DNA of 7,706 nt from Gemmatimonadaceae bacterium (GCA_017881545.1 JADGQU010000100.1:1-7706), one strand, 5' to 3'. Positions 1 to 7,550 are shown, counted from the stretch's first letter. The notes: a model not told the origin generated them from the sequence alone. Translations and numbers: made by a program.

Positions 1-772
1 TGACCGCGGCCCCATACCTGTCCTGCACGAGCAGCACGAACACCGCTGGGAGCCAGACAAGGGATGTGCCGAGCACCGGTAGAATTGATGCGATAGCGGT
101 AACGGTTCCCCAAAAGAATGGATTCGGGAGTGCCACGATCCAGAAGCCGGTGCCAACAAGACTTCCCTGGATCGCCGCGATCAACATCGTGCCTAACAAT
201 GTCGCCTGCGTCACGCTGAAGAACCTTTCGCGCAAGGCATCGGCTGTCGGCGGCGAAAACGGTATGTAGGGGCGGATTGCGTCCCACGTATTGCGGTCCG
301 ATCGAAGCATGTAATAGAAACCGAAAAAGGCTATCACCAGATTCAACACCGCCGAGGTCGCGCTTCCCACGAACGAGAAGACTCGCGCGGAAAGCCACGA
401 CGCGATCGCGCCGCTCGCCTTGGCCAGCTCCATCCCCACCTGAAAGCTCCCGATGCGCAGCTCGGCTACGCGTGCGAACACGGTACTGCTCTGCAACGTG
501 CGCAGGGCATCGGGAGCCTGCGCGATCACGACCCCGACGAGCCAGCCGAGTGGTAGCGCGACAATCACCAGAGCTACCGTAAGAGTTATTGCCGCCGCCA
601 ATCCTGGTCTCATCGCCCGCTCGAGGCGACGATACGGTTTGACGAAGATCACGTAGAGCACCGCCGCGCCGAGGAGCCCGCTTAGGAAGGGCGCGATGGC
701 AACGAGGATGGCGGCGCCAAGAGCCAGAATGAGAAGACCCGCTCGATCCCGCGGCGTTTGTAGAAACGTCAT
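1..772 (-). CDS. AI-2E family transporter (PerM/TqsA/YhhT-type permease), 3' end beyond the window
   Basis: The gene starts at ATG 772-770 and stays open to the left edge, giving 257 residues of a family usually near 350. The family comprises polytopic inner-membrane permeases. Members have been linked to autoinducer-2 export or to Na+(Li+)/H+ antiport, and the substrate cannot be told from sequence. Visible features are a hydrophobic hairpin at about residues 12-44 followed by positive residues (KPYRR), a further helix at 58-83, and a polar, probably extracytoplasmic stretch at about 85-135. Helices follow at about 137-156 and 190-214. The family-typical segment LPNPFFWG lies at 215-222, with ILPVLGTSLVWLP right after it. 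ATG was chosen because it overlaps the stop of the upstream ATPase gene as ATGA, which suggests translational coupling as last gene of the cassette seen here. The family call is firm; the function is not. Confidence 0.9.
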   Translation of the reverse strand, partial: MTFLQTPRDRAGLLILALGAAILVAIAPFLSGLLGAAVLYVIFVKPYRRLERAMRPGLAAAITLTVALVIVALPLGWLVGVVIAQAPDALRTLQSSTVFARVAELRIGSFQVGMELAKASGAIASWLSARVFSFVGSATSAVLNLVIAFFGFYYMLRSDRNTWDAIRPYIPFSPPTADALRERFFSVTQATLLGTMLIAAIQGSLVGTGFWIVALPNPFFWGTVTAIASILPVLGTSLVWLPAVFVLLVQDRYGAAV

Positions 773-3579
773 CCGTTGGATTGAACAAGGTGGCGGCGAC
801 GCAGAAACACCTTGTAGAGCTCCCTTAGCCAGAGCACTACGCTCGCCGCCGCAAGACAACGAAGCCAATCGCCTGCGCTCAGTCCAACGGTTCCGAACGC
901 CTGTTGCAGCGCGGGTACGTAGAGCACCAATCCCTGCAGGGCCAACGACAGGCAAACCGCGGCCCACACCCAGCGGTTCGAGAATAAGTCCATGAATCCG
1001 CTCCGTCGATCCGACCGGGAGCTGAATACGTTAAAGAACTGCGCGAGCGTGCGCGTGTTGAAGGCCATGGTCTGCGCGTATCTAAGAGTACCTTCTCCTT
1101 TCACCATGCCCCCGGGCAGTGAAGCATCGAGCACGAAGAGTGTCGCTCCAGCCATCACCACTCCGTTGATAAAGATTCCCCGCCACATCTCGCCAGTGAT
1201 TACGGGCTCGCCGTTCGGCCGGGGCGGTTGTCGCATCAGATCTTCCTCGGCGGGATCGATGCCCAAGGCAAGCGCCGGCGCGCCGTCCGTGACGAGGTTT
1301 ATCCAGAGAAGCTGGGTCGCGAGCAGTGGAAGGACGACAACTCCGTTCTCTGACGGCAGGCCGATTCGGTTCGCGAAAATAACTCCCAGGAACATCGTCA
1401 GCACTTCTCCGATATTGGACGAGAGCAGATAGCGCAGGAAGCTCCGGATGTTGGCGAAAATTGCGCGCCCCTCATCCACCGCCGCCACTATGGACGCAAA
1501 GTTGTCGTCGGCGAGTACGATGTCGGCGGCTTCTCTGGACACGTCTGTCCCCATGATCCCCATCGCGATGCCGATATCGGCTGCCTTAAGGGCCGGCGCG
1601 TCGTTGACTCCATCCCCGGTCATCGCCACGATCGCCCGATCGCTTTGCAGCGCCCTGACGATTCGCAGCTTGTGATTGGGGTTGACGCGCGCGTAGACGG
1701 AGACCTCCGCAACCGTCCTGGCCAGCTCTTCGTCAGTCAGGAGGTCGAGCTCGGTACCAGTCACAGTGCGCCCATCGGCGGAGATTCCCAGCTCACGGGC
1801 AATTACGGATGCGGTGCGCGGATGATCGCCGGTGATCATGAGCGGTCTGATCCCGGCGCGCTTCGCCTGCGCTACAGCCTCGCCGGCCTCGGCCCGTGGG
1901 GGATCGATCATCCCGATCAGTCCCGCGAACGCGAGGTCCTGCTCGATCGATGCCTCGACGCCGCTGCCGGCGGTGACATGTACGTCTTCCGACAGCCGCC
2001 GAATCGCAACACCGAGCGTGCGGAGCGCCTCGTCCGCCAACGCCAGGTTTGTCTGCTCGATCAAGGCCCTGCGCTCCGGCGTGAGCGGGACCGCTTCGTC
2101 GCCGACCATCTCCCGTGTGCAGCGCGCGAGCAGCACGTCGGGCGCGCCCTTCGTGAACACAGTTTGCTTGTCTCCGCGCTGTTTGTCCCGGTGCAGCGTA
2201 GACATCAGCTTACGCTCCGAGGAGAACGGGACTTCCGCAAGACGGGGAAGTCGCGCATCGAGTGCCTCGCTTCGCAGCCCCACTTTGCGAGCGGCAACGA
2301 GCAGCGCCCCTTCGGTCGGATCTCCCTCGACGATCCAGTGGCCGTCCTCCTCTCGCACACTGGCGTTGCTGGCGCGGTCCGCCGCCGCGAGCGCCCGCTC
2401 CAACTCCGAGCGGAGTCTGCCGTCGATCGCCCGGCCATCGTCGCTGCGGACCTCTCCTTCGGGCGCGTAACCGGATCCGCTGAACGATACGCGGCCACTC
2501 GCTGTCACCACGACCCGAACCGTCATCTCGTTCCTGGTGAGAGTGCCTGTTTTGTCCGATGCGATGACGCTCGCCGACCCCAGGGTCTCGACCGCCGACA
2601 GATGCCGCACGATTGCGTTTCGACGGGCCATGCGCTGAACGCCGATGGAGAGCACCGCTGTCACGACGGCAGGCAATCCCTCGGGAACCGCAGCCACGGC
2701 GAGCGCAACCCCCAGGATGAGCACGTCGACAATGCCGGCAAAGCCGCTCACGTGCTCAACAAAGATGATCGTCACTATCATGACCACAGCGATGGCGACC
2801 ACGACCAAGCCGAGCACTCTGCCCGTGCGGTCGAGTTCGCGCTGCAGTGGCGTGACTTCCGCCGGGGCTTCCCTCAGCAAACCTGCAATGCGTCCCATCT
2901 CGGTATGCATCCCAGTTGCGGTAACGACGGCGGTCCCCCTCCCGTAGGTCGCCGCCGTGCCACTGAAGATCATGTTGTCGCGATCTCCCAGAGCGGCATC
3001 GGCGGCGATGGGTGCGGCATCCTTTGACACAGGCAAGCTCTCGCCCGTCAGAGACGCCTCGGCGGTCTGGAGCGCGATGGACTCCACCACCCGGGCGTCG
3101 GCCGGAATGGTGTCGCCCTGCTCGACCAGCACGACGTCCCCCGGCACGAGTTCAGAGGCAGGAACGCTGCGCCGCTCCCCGTCGCGAATCACCTGGGCCT
3201 CATTGGCGGACATCGCGCGCAATGCCGTAACAGCGGCTTCGGCGCGCGACTCCTGCACGAAACCCATCGCCGCGTTGAGCAGCACGATGGCGAAGATCGC
3301 TATCGATTCGTACGGCAGCGTCGTATCGCGCTCGTACGCCCAGAGCACGGCTGAAACGGCGGTAGCAACGACGAGCAGGATGACGAGCACATCCTTGAAC
3401 TGGGACAAGAACCGGCGCCACGCCGGTACGCCCGGTTCACCGGCGAGCTCGTTGCGTCCACATCTGGAGAGCCTCGCCACCGCTTCCTCGTCCGTCAGTC
3501 CGCGATGCAGATTCGCGGCGAGGGCAGTCAGCACCTCATCGGTTGAGAGCCGGTACGCATCTGACAGCTCGCCGGTCAC
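769..3579 (-). CDS. P2A-type cation-transporting ATPase, probable Ca2+ pump (SERCA/LMCA1-like)
   Basis: This 936-residue protein is full length for a P-type ATPase that exports Ca2+ across the inner membrane at the cost of ATP. Actuator-domain TGES lies at 178-181, the phosphorylated Asp is D342 in DKTGTLT, and nucleotide-domain F452 and KGAP (K477) are present. P-domain TGDHPRT (583-589), K637 and TGDGVNDAPALK (654-665) complete the ATPase core. M4 has PEGLP with E300, M5 has SSNIGEV with N722 and E725, and M6 has NLVTDG with N761, T764 and D765. These match the SERCA Ca2+ ligands E309, N768, E771, N796, T799 and D800, which supports Ca2+ rather than heavy metals or K+. The M8 position equal to SERCA E908 is Gln847. 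Ten membrane segments can be placed. The start is GTG at 3579, overlapping the VIT gene stop as GTGA; no better in-frame start is apparent. It sits between a metal transporter and a permease in one operon. Confidence 0.95.
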   Translation of the reverse strand: MTGELSDAYRLSTDEVLTALAANLHRGLTDEEAVARLSRCGRNELAGEPGVPAWRRFLSQFKDVLVILLVVATAVSAVLWAYERDTTLPYESIAIFAIVLLNAAMGFVQESRAEAAVTALRAMSANEAQVIRDGERRSVPASELVPGDVVLVEQGDTIPADARVVESIALQTAEASLTGESLPVSKDAAPIAADAALGDRDNMIFSGTAATYGRGTAVVTATGMHTEMGRIAGLLREAPAEVTPLQRELDRTGRVLGLVVVAIAVVMIVTIIFVEHVSGFAGIVDVLILGVALAVAAVPEGLPAVVTAVLSIGVQRMARRNAIVRHLSAVETLGSASVIASDKTGTLTRNEMTVRVVVTASGRVSFSGSGYAPEGEVRSDDGRAIDGRLRSELERALAAADRASNASVREEDGHWIVEGDPTEGALLVAARKVGLRSEALDARLPRLAEVPFSSERKLMSTLHRDKQRGDKQTVFTKGAPDVLLARCTREMVGDEAVPLTPERRALIEQTNLALADEALRTLGVAIRRLSEDVHVTAGSGVEASIEQDLAFAGLIGMIDPPRAEAGEAVAQAKRAGIRPLMITGDHPRTASVIARELGISADGRTVTGTELDLLTDEELARTVAEVSVYARVNPNHKLRIVRALQSDRAIVAMTGDGVNDAPALKAADIGIAMGIMGTDVSREAADIVLADDNFASIVAAVDEGRAIFANIRSFLRYLLSSNIGEVLTMFLGVIFANRIGLPSENGVVVLPLLATQLLWINLVTDGAPALALGIDPAEEDLMRQPPRPNGEPVITGEMWRGIFINGVVMAGATLFVLDASLPGGMVKGEGTLRYAQTMAFNTRTLAQFFNVFSSRSDRRSGFMDLFSNRWVWAAVCLSLALQGLVLYVPALQQAFGTVGLSAGDWLRCLAAASVVLWLRELYKVFLRRRHLVQSNG

Positions 3580-4277
3580 ACGACCGCGCCGAACATCCTT
3601 CCGACCAGATCAGTAAGCGCCATCGCCAGCGCGCCCCAAAAGGTCACCCTCACCGCACCACGGAGAATTTTCGCGCCGCCCGCCCGCGCTGCCAGCATCC
3701 CCAGCCCGGCCAGGAACACCAGTGACAGAATTGACACTGCGGGAAGTACGCGCTCGATCGGAACCAGTACGGTCGTAACGAGCGGCAATGCGGCGCCCAC
3801 GGAAAACGTAGCGGCCGACGCCAGCGCTGCCTGAATGGGGCGCGCCGCGGTCATTTCGGAGATGCCCAATTCGTCGCGCGCGTGCGCCGAGAGCGCGCTG
3901 TGGGCCGTGAGCTGCTTCGCCACCTGCAACGCGAGCCCGGCGTCGAGCCCGCGAGTCACATAGACGCCCTGCAGCTCAGCCAGTTCGCGATCGGGCATCG
4001 TTGCGAGCTCCTGCCTCTCGAGCTCGAGGTCGGCATTCTCGGTATCCGACTGTGAGCTGACCGAGACGTACTCTCCCGCAGCCATAGAGATCGCACCGGA
4101 TACGAGGCCGGCGACGCCGGCGATCAGGACGTTGCTTCTACCTGTTCCCGCTGCCGCGACGCCGACGATGAGGCTCGCCGTCGAAACGATGCCGTCGTTG
4201 GCGCCCAGCACCGCCGCTCTGAGCCATCCGATTCTGTGGGTCCGGTGCCGCTCGGGTGGTGTGGATGGTGCGCTCAT
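3576..4277 (-). CDS. VIT1/CCC1 family divalent metal (Fe2+/Mn2+) transporter
   Basis: This is a 233-residue membrane protein of the vacuolar iron transporter family, which moves Fe2+ or Mn2+ out of the cytosol, probably by H+ exchange. TM1 carries the hallmark LGANDGIVSTASLIVGVAAA (24-43). TM2 carries GAISMAAGEYVSVSSQ (61-76), and three helices follow at about 145-165, 172-198 and 206-230. D28 and M65 align, at a constant offset of 15, with transport-site D43 and M80 of the eucalyptus enzyme EgVIT1. The cytosolic insert between TM2 and TM3 has E87, E90, E98 and E101, with the same 3-8-3 spacing as EgVIT1 metal ligands E102, E105, E113 and E116. The metal-binding domain therefore looks real rather than vestigial. 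Later ligands of that domain are less clear (RDELG at 134-138). ATG 4277 is preceded by GAGAG about 12 nt upstream, a weak ribosome site. It is the first gene of the cassette, and its stop overlaps the ATPase GTG start. Confidence 0.92.
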   Translation of the reverse strand: MSAPSTPPERHRTHRIGWLRAAVLGANDGIVSTASLIVGVAAAGTGRSNVLIAGVAGLVSGAISMAAGEYVSVSSQSDTENADLELERQELATMPDRELAELQGVYVTRGLDAGLALQVAKQLTAHSALSAHARDELGISEMTAARPIQAALASAATFSVGAALPLVTTVLVPIERVLPAVSILSLVFLAGLGMLAARAGGAKILRGAVRVTFWGALAMALTDLVGRMFGAVV

Positions 4278-4308
4278 TTTTGATGGTCTCTCGTGTCGAT
4301 AGTCAGAC

Positions 4309-4331
4309 AGTCTATCATTATTTGATAGGCT
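4309..4331. promoter_or_regulatory. Palindromic candidate operator upstream of the VIT gene
   Basis: The core CTATCATTATTTGATAG (4312-4328) is a perfect 6-bp inverted repeat around a 5-bp AT spacer. Allowing one mismatch, the arms extend to 9 bp each (4309-4317 and 4323-4331). It overlaps the proposed -10 element of the cassette promoter, the usual place for a repressor site. The two arms are half a helical turn to one turn apart, as expected for a dimeric regulator. It is not a clear match to the Fur, DtxR/IdeR or MntR consensus as I know them. Because the first gene handles Fe/Mn, a metal-responsive regulator is a reasonable but unproven guess. A weak transcript hairpin is the alternative reading. 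Confidence 0.45.
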
Positions 4332-4346
4332 CTATTTTTTTGATAA
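4317..4346 (-). promoter_or_regulatory. Candidate sigma70-type promoter of the metal-transport cassette
   Basis: On the minus strand, TTATCA (4346-4341, four of six matches to TTGACA) is followed after 18 nt by AATAAT (4322-4317, five of six matches to TATAAT). The stretch lies in the AT-rich part of an otherwise GC-rich window. It would give a leader of about 30 nt before the VIT start at 4277. This is a match by eye to a degenerate consensus, supported by its position and by the overlapping palindrome. Confidence 0.35.
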
Positions 4347-4357
4347 TCTACGGTCTC

Positions 4358-4393
4358 GCGGCGCCGGCGAGCGATTTTCGCGAGGAGCGCCGC
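4358..4393 (-). terminator. GC-rich hairpin directly after the phosphoketolase stop; possible terminator without a U tract
   Basis: GCGGCGC (4358-4364) and GCGCCGC (4387-4393) are perfect 7-bp complementary arms. Inside them sits a second small stem, GCGA/TCGC (4371-4374 and 4378-4381), with a TTT loop on the plus strand. The outer arm abuts the phosphoketolase stop at 4394-4396. Downstream on the minus strand there is no run of U. The only long T run (4335-4341, plus strand) lies on the wrong side for either direction. It may therefore protect the transcript 3' end, pause polymerase, or give only partial termination. Confidence 0.4.
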
Positions 4394-6826
4394 TCACTTC
4401 GTGTCGGGCCTGTGCGCGCCCCAGCGCCAATCGCGAATCTCCGGCATGTCCTCGCCGTACTCGCGTATGTAGGCCGAATGCTTCTTCAGCTTGTCGCGAC
4501 AAATATCCAGCACATCACCGGCGGTATCCTCGAGGCCACAGCGCTTGATTGCATCTTCGGCGAGGTGAAAACGATCGACGTCGTTCAGAACAGTCATGTC
4601 GAACGGCGTGGTGGTGGTTCCCTCCTCCTTGTAGCCGCGCACGTGGAGGTTCTCATGATTACGCCGGCGATAGGTCAGCCGGTGGATGAGCCAGGGATAC
4701 CCGTGAAAAGCGAAGACAATCGGTTTGTTCTTCGTGAAGATCGCTTCGAACTCTGGATCCGACAGGCCATGCGGATGCTCGGCCCGAGGCTGGAGCGTCA
4801 TGAGATCGACAACGTTGACGACCCTGACCTTGAGCTTCGGAACAGTCGAGCGCAGCAGATCGACTGCCGCGAGGGTCTCCATTGTTGGTACGTCACCGGC
4901 GCAGGCCATAACCACATCAGGCTCACCGGCGCCGTCGTTGCTCGCCCAGTGCCAGATGCCGATTCCAATTTCGCAGTGGCGAACGGCCGAATCGACGTCG
5001 AGCCATTGAGGCGCCGGCTGCTTCCCTGCCACGATCACGTTCACATAGTTGCGGCTGCGGAGGCAATGATCGGTAACGGACAACAACGTGTTCGCGTCGG
5101 GAGGCAGGTAGACGCGAATGGCGTCGGCCTTCTTGTTGACTACGTGGTCGATGAAGCCTGGATCCTGGTGACTGAAACCGTTGTGATCCTGCCGCCACAC
5201 GTGCGATGTCAGAAGGTAGTTGAGGGAGGCGATGGGGAGCCGCCACGGAATGTCGCGCGTGGTCTTGAGCCACTTCGCGTGCTGATTGAACATCGAGTCG
5301 ACGATGTGTATGAACGCTTCGTAGCATGAGAAGAATCCATGGCGACCCGTCAGCAGATAGCCTTCCAGCCAGCCCTGGCAGGCGTGTTCGCTCAGCATCT
5401 CCATCACGCGTCCGTCGGGCGAGACGTGATCATCGTCGGGAATTATCCTGGCGACCGACTCCCGGGTCGTGACTTCGAACACCGCGTCGAGCCTGTTCGA
5501 TGTAGTTTCGTCGGGACCGACCATTCGGAAGTTGCGCGTCTCGGCATTGAGCCCCATTACGTCGCGCAGGAATTTCCCCATGACGCGAGTTGCCTCGCCG
5601 TCGGTTTCACCCGGGGACGGGACGTCGAGAGCGTAGTCGCGAAAGTCGGGCAGGATCAGATCCTTGAGCAACAATCCGCCATTGGCGTGCGGGTTCGCCC
5701 CCATCCGTCGCGTTCCCTTCGGCGCCAGCTCGGCCAACTCGGGGATCAATCGCCCGTTTCTGTCGAACAGCTCTTCGGGTCTGTAGCTCCGCATCCAAGC
5801 TTCTAGCATTTGAAGGTGTTCGGGATTCGATGCGAGACCAGCGAGCGGAACCTGGTGCGAGCGGAAAGTCCCCTCTGTTTTTTTCCCGTCGACGAATGCC
5901 GGCCCGGTCCAACCCTTTGGCGTGTTTAGCACGATCATCGGCCAGGTCGGACGGGTAGTGAAGCCGTGCTCTCGGGCATCGCGCTGAATGCTCCGAATCT
6001 CGGCGAGGATCTCGTCGAGTGTTGCCGCCATCTGCTGGTGGACCAATGCAGGGTCATCGCCCTCCACAAAGTACGGCCGATGCCCGTAACCGCGGAGAAG
6101 CTCAGTCAGCTCAGACTTCGGGATCCGGGCCAGCACTGTGGGTCCCGCAATCTTGTATCCGTTCAAGTGCAGAATCGGCAGCACGGCACCGTCGTGCACC
6201 GGATTGAGAAACTTGTTCGAGTGCCAGCTTGTCGCGAGCGCTCCGGTTTCCGCCTCGCCATCTCCGATCACACAGCAGACCACGAGATCCGGGTTGTCGA
6301 ACGCCGCCCCGTAAGCGTGGAGAAGAGAGTAGCCCAGCTCTCCGCCTTCGTTGATGGATCCCGGCGTTTCAGGCGATGCGTGGCTCGGAATGCCTCCGGG
6401 AAATGAAAACTGCTTGAAGAGTTTCTGAAGTCCTTCGGCATCCCGCGAGATCTCGGGATAGATCTCGCTGTAGGTGCCCTCGAGGTACGTATTGGCCACG
6501 ACTCCCGGACCACCGTGACCCGGACCCGCGATGAAGATTGCGTCGAGGTCGTCGCGCTTTATCACGCGGTTCATGTGGGCGTACACAAAGTTCAGCCCTG
6601 GAGTAGTTCCCCAATGGCCCAGCAGTCGAGGCTTGACGTGATCGAGCGTGAGGCGCTCCCTGAGAAGCGCGTTGTTCAGGAGGTATATCTGCCCGACCGA
6701 CAGATAATTCGCCGCACGCCAGTATGCATCGATTCGTGCTAGGTCATCGACGGAAAGGGGGTTGGCACTGATCGTACTTACTTCGTTCTCAGCGGAGATA
6801 TCGCGATGGGTCTGGATTGTTGTCAT
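4394..6826 (-). CDS. xfp: Xylulose-5-phosphate/fructose-6-phosphate phosphoketolase
   Basis: This 810-residue cytosolic enzyme is full length for the family (about 790-830). It cleaves xylulose 5-phosphate with phosphate to acetyl phosphate and glyceraldehyde 3-phosphate, or fructose 6-phosphate to acetyl phosphate and erythrose 4-phosphate, using thiamine diphosphate and Mg2+. Signature EGGELGY lies at 160-166. The second signature runs from G173 into GDGEAETG (188-195), the ThDP/Mg2+ site. HWGTTPGLNF (71-80) and GPGHGGPG (101-108) carry conserved active-site His71 and His104. E480 (MLSEHACQGWLEGY) and H553 (FSHQDPG) correspond closely to the cofactor-activating Glu and substrate-binding His of the bifidobacterial enzyme. 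X5P-only and dual-specificity forms cannot be separated from sequence alone. ATG 6826 is chosen because GAGG lies 10 nt upstream. The 31-bp gap to the upstream 190-residue gene implies cotranscription. No acetate kinase or phosphotransacetylase gene is in the window. Confidence 0.97.
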   Translation of the reverse strand: MTTIQTHRDISAENEVSTISANPLSVDDLARIDAYWRAANYLSVGQIYLLNNALLRERLTLDHVKPRLLGHWGTTPGLNFVYAHMNRVIKRDDLDAIFIAGPGHGGPGVVANTYLEGTYSEIYPEISRDAEGLQKLFKQFSFPGGIPSHASPETPGSINEGGELGYSLLHAYGAAFDNPDLVVCCVIGDGEAETGALATSWHSNKFLNPVHDGAVLPILHLNGYKIAGPTVLARIPKSELTELLRGYGHRPYFVEGDDPALVHQQMAATLDEILAEIRSIQRDAREHGFTTRPTWPMIVLNTPKGWTGPAFVDGKKTEGTFRSHQVPLAGLASNPEHLQMLEAWMRSYRPEELFDRNGRLIPELAELAPKGTRRMGANPHANGGLLLKDLILPDFRDYALDVPSPGETDGEATRVMGKFLRDVMGLNAETRNFRMVGPDETTSNRLDAVFEVTTRESVARIIPDDDHVSPDGRVMEMLSEHACQGWLEGYLLTGRHGFFSCYEAFIHIVDSMFNQHAKWLKTTRDIPWRLPIASLNYLLTSHVWRQDHNGFSHQDPGFIDHVVNKKADAIRVYLPPDANTLLSVTDHCLRSRNYVNVIVAGKQPAPQWLDVDSAVRHCEIGIGIWHWASNDGAGEPDVVMACAGDVPTMETLAAVDLLRSTVPKLKVRVVNVVDLMTLQPRAEHPHGLSDPEFEAIFTKNKPIVFAFHGYPWLIHRLTYRRRNHENLHVRGYKEEGTTTTPFDMTVLNDVDRFHLAEDAIKRCGLEDTAGDVLDICRDKLKKHSAYIREYGEDMPEIRDWRWGAHRPDTK

Positions 6827-6857
6827 GGCAGAATGACCTCATTGATTCTTTGCATCG

Positions 6858-7430
6858 CTACGACGCGGCCTTGAACGTGATCCGAACCGGCGCCGCGCTC
6901 AAGCGATCGAACAGCTTGCGCTCCGCCTGGATCGGCCACCAATCGTACAGAAAAATCTCGAGCGGACGCCACATCGCCACCCAGCCACCAATTACCATGC
7001 TTTCGCGAATGAGGGCGCTTACCTGACTCCCGCCCAACGCGCGGTCCACGAGGCCGGCGAGGGTGACGGCTACGGTGAGGAAGACGACGCCAATCAAGAG
7101 GCTCGTCCGCCCCACTCGAAAGAGCTGGCTCAGGCGTCGGCTCGCACTTAGTGATCGCTGCCTGAAGAACTCGCGGATTGCGTCGCGAACCATCGTCACG
7201 TGGTCGGAGACGCCCGGACGATCGACGTCCACCTGGATGGCGAGTTGCGCGTCGCGGTGCAGTGACCGGGCCCAGCTGATGATGAATTCTTCGGCCTTCG
7301 GGTCGAGATCCTTCACGGGCAGTGGGGACGGGTCCATCGCATTGAACAGGAGGCTCAATTCGTTTACGTGTATCTCGATGGGCTCGCAGTTCTGAGGTAT
7401 CTCGTCGCCAACCGCCAGCTCGTTTGCCAT
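6858..7430 (-). CDS. Conserved membrane-anchored protein of unknown function, first gene of the phosphoketolase operon
   Basis: I can assign no function to this 190-residue protein. The N-terminal half (1-105) is soluble, charged and free of any motif I can name; it includes HVNELSLLFNAMDPSPLP (21-38) and a helical region with WARSLHRDAQLAI (53-65). A basic stretch (about 85-108) leads into a clear transmembrane helix at 110-129. A second hydrophobic segment ends in the striking aromatic block GGWVAMWRPLEIFLYDWWPI (148-167), followed by a basic tail. There is no signal peptide. Basic residues on both flanks suggest a two-helix hairpin with both ends in the cytosol. ATG 7430 has GAAGG about 9 nt upstream, and translation ends at TAG 6860-6858. 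The 31-bp gap to xfp suggests one transcript, so a role tied to phosphoketolase or its stress condition is possible. I have an impression of similar proteins in other soil bacteria but cannot verify it. Confidence 0.8.
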   Translation of the reverse strand: MANELAVGDEIPQNCEPIEIHVNELSLLFNAMDPSPLPVKDLDPKAEEFIISWARSLHRDAQLAIQVDVDRPGVSDHVTMVRDAIREFFRQRSLSASRRLSQLFRVGRTSLLIGVVFLTVAVTLAGLVDRALGGSQVSALIRESMVIGGWVAMWRPLEIFLYDWWPIQAERKLFDRLSAAPVRITFKAAS

Positions 7431-7550
7431 TGCCGTGCCTTCAGCTTAGTCGTGACGTTACGTAGAAGGTATACTTAACATGACACCGTGCAGCTTGCGC
7501 ACAAACGGCGGCGGTATCGAACATAGTCACGTTAATCGACTTATGCCCCG

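Noticed and set aside
61..135. Suspected frameshift in the AI-2E gene near LPNPFFWG
   Set aside because: A first reading seemed to shift frame there. Re-reading base by base gave a continuous frame through WIVALPNPFFWGTVTAIAS to the left edge, so the gene is intact within the window.
277..995. Several plus-strand open frames of 60-100 codons opposite the AI-2E gene and the ATPase 3' end
   Set aside because: They have strongly Arg/Ser/Pro-biased composition, overlap one another and show no ribosome sites or conserved motifs; the minus-strand genes explain them.
1645..3027. A 460-codon open frame on the plus strand, antisense to the Ca2+ ATPase
   Set aside because: Its translation is rich in Arg, His and Asp with no membrane segment or motif. 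It lies wholly opposite a conserved ATPase, as expected of a high-GC shadow frame.
4331..4393. Intrinsic terminator formed by the GC hairpin and the nearby T run
   Set aside because: The seven T residues (4335-4341, plus strand) precede the hairpin on the plus strand and become A on the minus strand, so neither direction gives stem followed by U tract.
4256..5329. A 357-codon open frame on the plus strand, antisense to phosphoketolase and the following spacer
   Set aside because: There is no recognisable domain and no ribosome site. It runs through the intergenic palindrome and is explained by codon bias of xfp on the other strand.
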